From Gautieria morchelliformis (Eukaryota > Basidiomycota > Agaricomycetes > Gomphales > Gomphaceae), in the NCBI GenBank assembly GCA_015179125.1, contig WHVA01000556.1, forward strand, positions 1-64,000: DNA of 64,000 nucleotides, read 5' to 3'. Position 1 is the first letter of the stretch; every line of letters starts with the position of its first letter. Shown one piece after another: positions 63,820 through 64,000 of the stretch. Made by a program: the position numbers and the translations under genes. The notes below the pieces were generated by a model. It saw only the letters and a list, made by a program, of their open reading frames with translations. It ran no database searches and was not told the origin of the DNA.

Positions 63820-64000
63820 TGTTGGGTGCATTTATGCTCCTGTACCAAAATCAAGCATAATATATTCAATTTATTGTATGGTGTTCCAATCTCTTCTCAC
63901 ATTGTTCTTGTACCATGCATCCATTTCTCTGATTATTTTCGAAATTTTCCAGTCACTCCCTACCTCTCCATTTCATTTTGTTATTTCTATTTTCACAAGT
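63820..64000 (+). repeat. 3' LTR of the second Copia element (partial)
   Basis: The first 181 bp match the 5' LTR except for a C/T difference near 63843 and one at the last base of the window. The remainder is outside. Confidence 0.92.

Larger units (their letters stand above)
59070..64000 (+). mobile_element. Second Ty1/Copia element, defective, running off the window
   Basis: The 5' LTR (59070-59567, 498 bp) is followed by the primer-binding site GGGTTATGGGCCC (59568-59580), a Gag-Pol frame broken once by a stop and once by a shift, a purine tract (GCTTGAGGGGGTG, about 63807-63819) and the first 181 bp of the 3' LTR (63820-64000). Visible LTR parts differ at about two positions, both C/T. 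The right flank and target duplication are outside the window. Confidence 0.93.

Overview
The window looks like a stretch of an Agaricomycete-type basidiomycete nuclear genome. Genes are split by many 50-60 nt GT-AG introns, several proteins are typical of these fungi (a sesquiterpene synthase, a CYP63-like P450, an alpha-kinase, a DUF6532 protein, glycogenin with a long disordered tail), and LTR retrotransposons are abundant. All gene models were spliced by hand from the sequence. Where I say a model closes, exon lengths and phases add up to an open frame.

Left half (about 1-36.9 kb), mostly host genes: an old LTR-like repeat with a gag remnant at the edge; a sesquiterpene synthase with one C-terminal frameshift (2635-4076, +); a small alpha/beta-barrel-like protein (5140-5938, -); REV7 (7828-8940, -); a DHA1 MFS transporter (9130-11522, -); a decayed inverted glycogenin copy (12015-12750, +) next to the intact glycogenin gene (13663-16469, -); a PAP2 phosphatase (17456-17992, -); an intronless dual-specificity phosphatase fold lacking the catalytic Arg (18355-19221, -); a P450 (19688-21984, -); a large multi-RRM RNA-binding protein (23632-28151, -); RNA polymerase subunit RPB6 (29805-30455, +); a DDE-integrase-core gene (32799-34470, +) converging on an alpha-kinase gene (34682-36935, -).

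Right half (36.95-64 kb), a nested retrotransposon block: a Tf1-like chromovirus (36954-43512) abuts an older degenerate Gypsy element (43513-46154, -), which carries a solo LTR with a CCAAG duplication. Then come a 402-bp foldback element, LTR fragments, a Copia solo LTR (47656-48152, duplication CTATG), one surviving host gene (48407-49605, -) with a 55-bp palindrome in an intron, and a young intact Copia element (50157-54648, duplication TGTAA). These are followed by a DUF6532 gene broken by two solo LTRs (duplications TGTCT and AATAT), and a second Copia element (59070 to beyond the window end) inserted in another copy of the repeat seen at position 1.

The most notable observations are in the chromovirus: a -1 slippery heptamer directly before the gag stop codon, a self-priming primer-binding site that pairs with the predicted 5' end of its own transcript, and an extra unrecognised ORF between pol and the 3' LTR. 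Its LTR lies 18 bp from the start codon of the alpha-kinase gene. The host genes form no obvious pathway cluster; the terpene synthase and the P450 lie 16 kb apart with unrelated genes between them.
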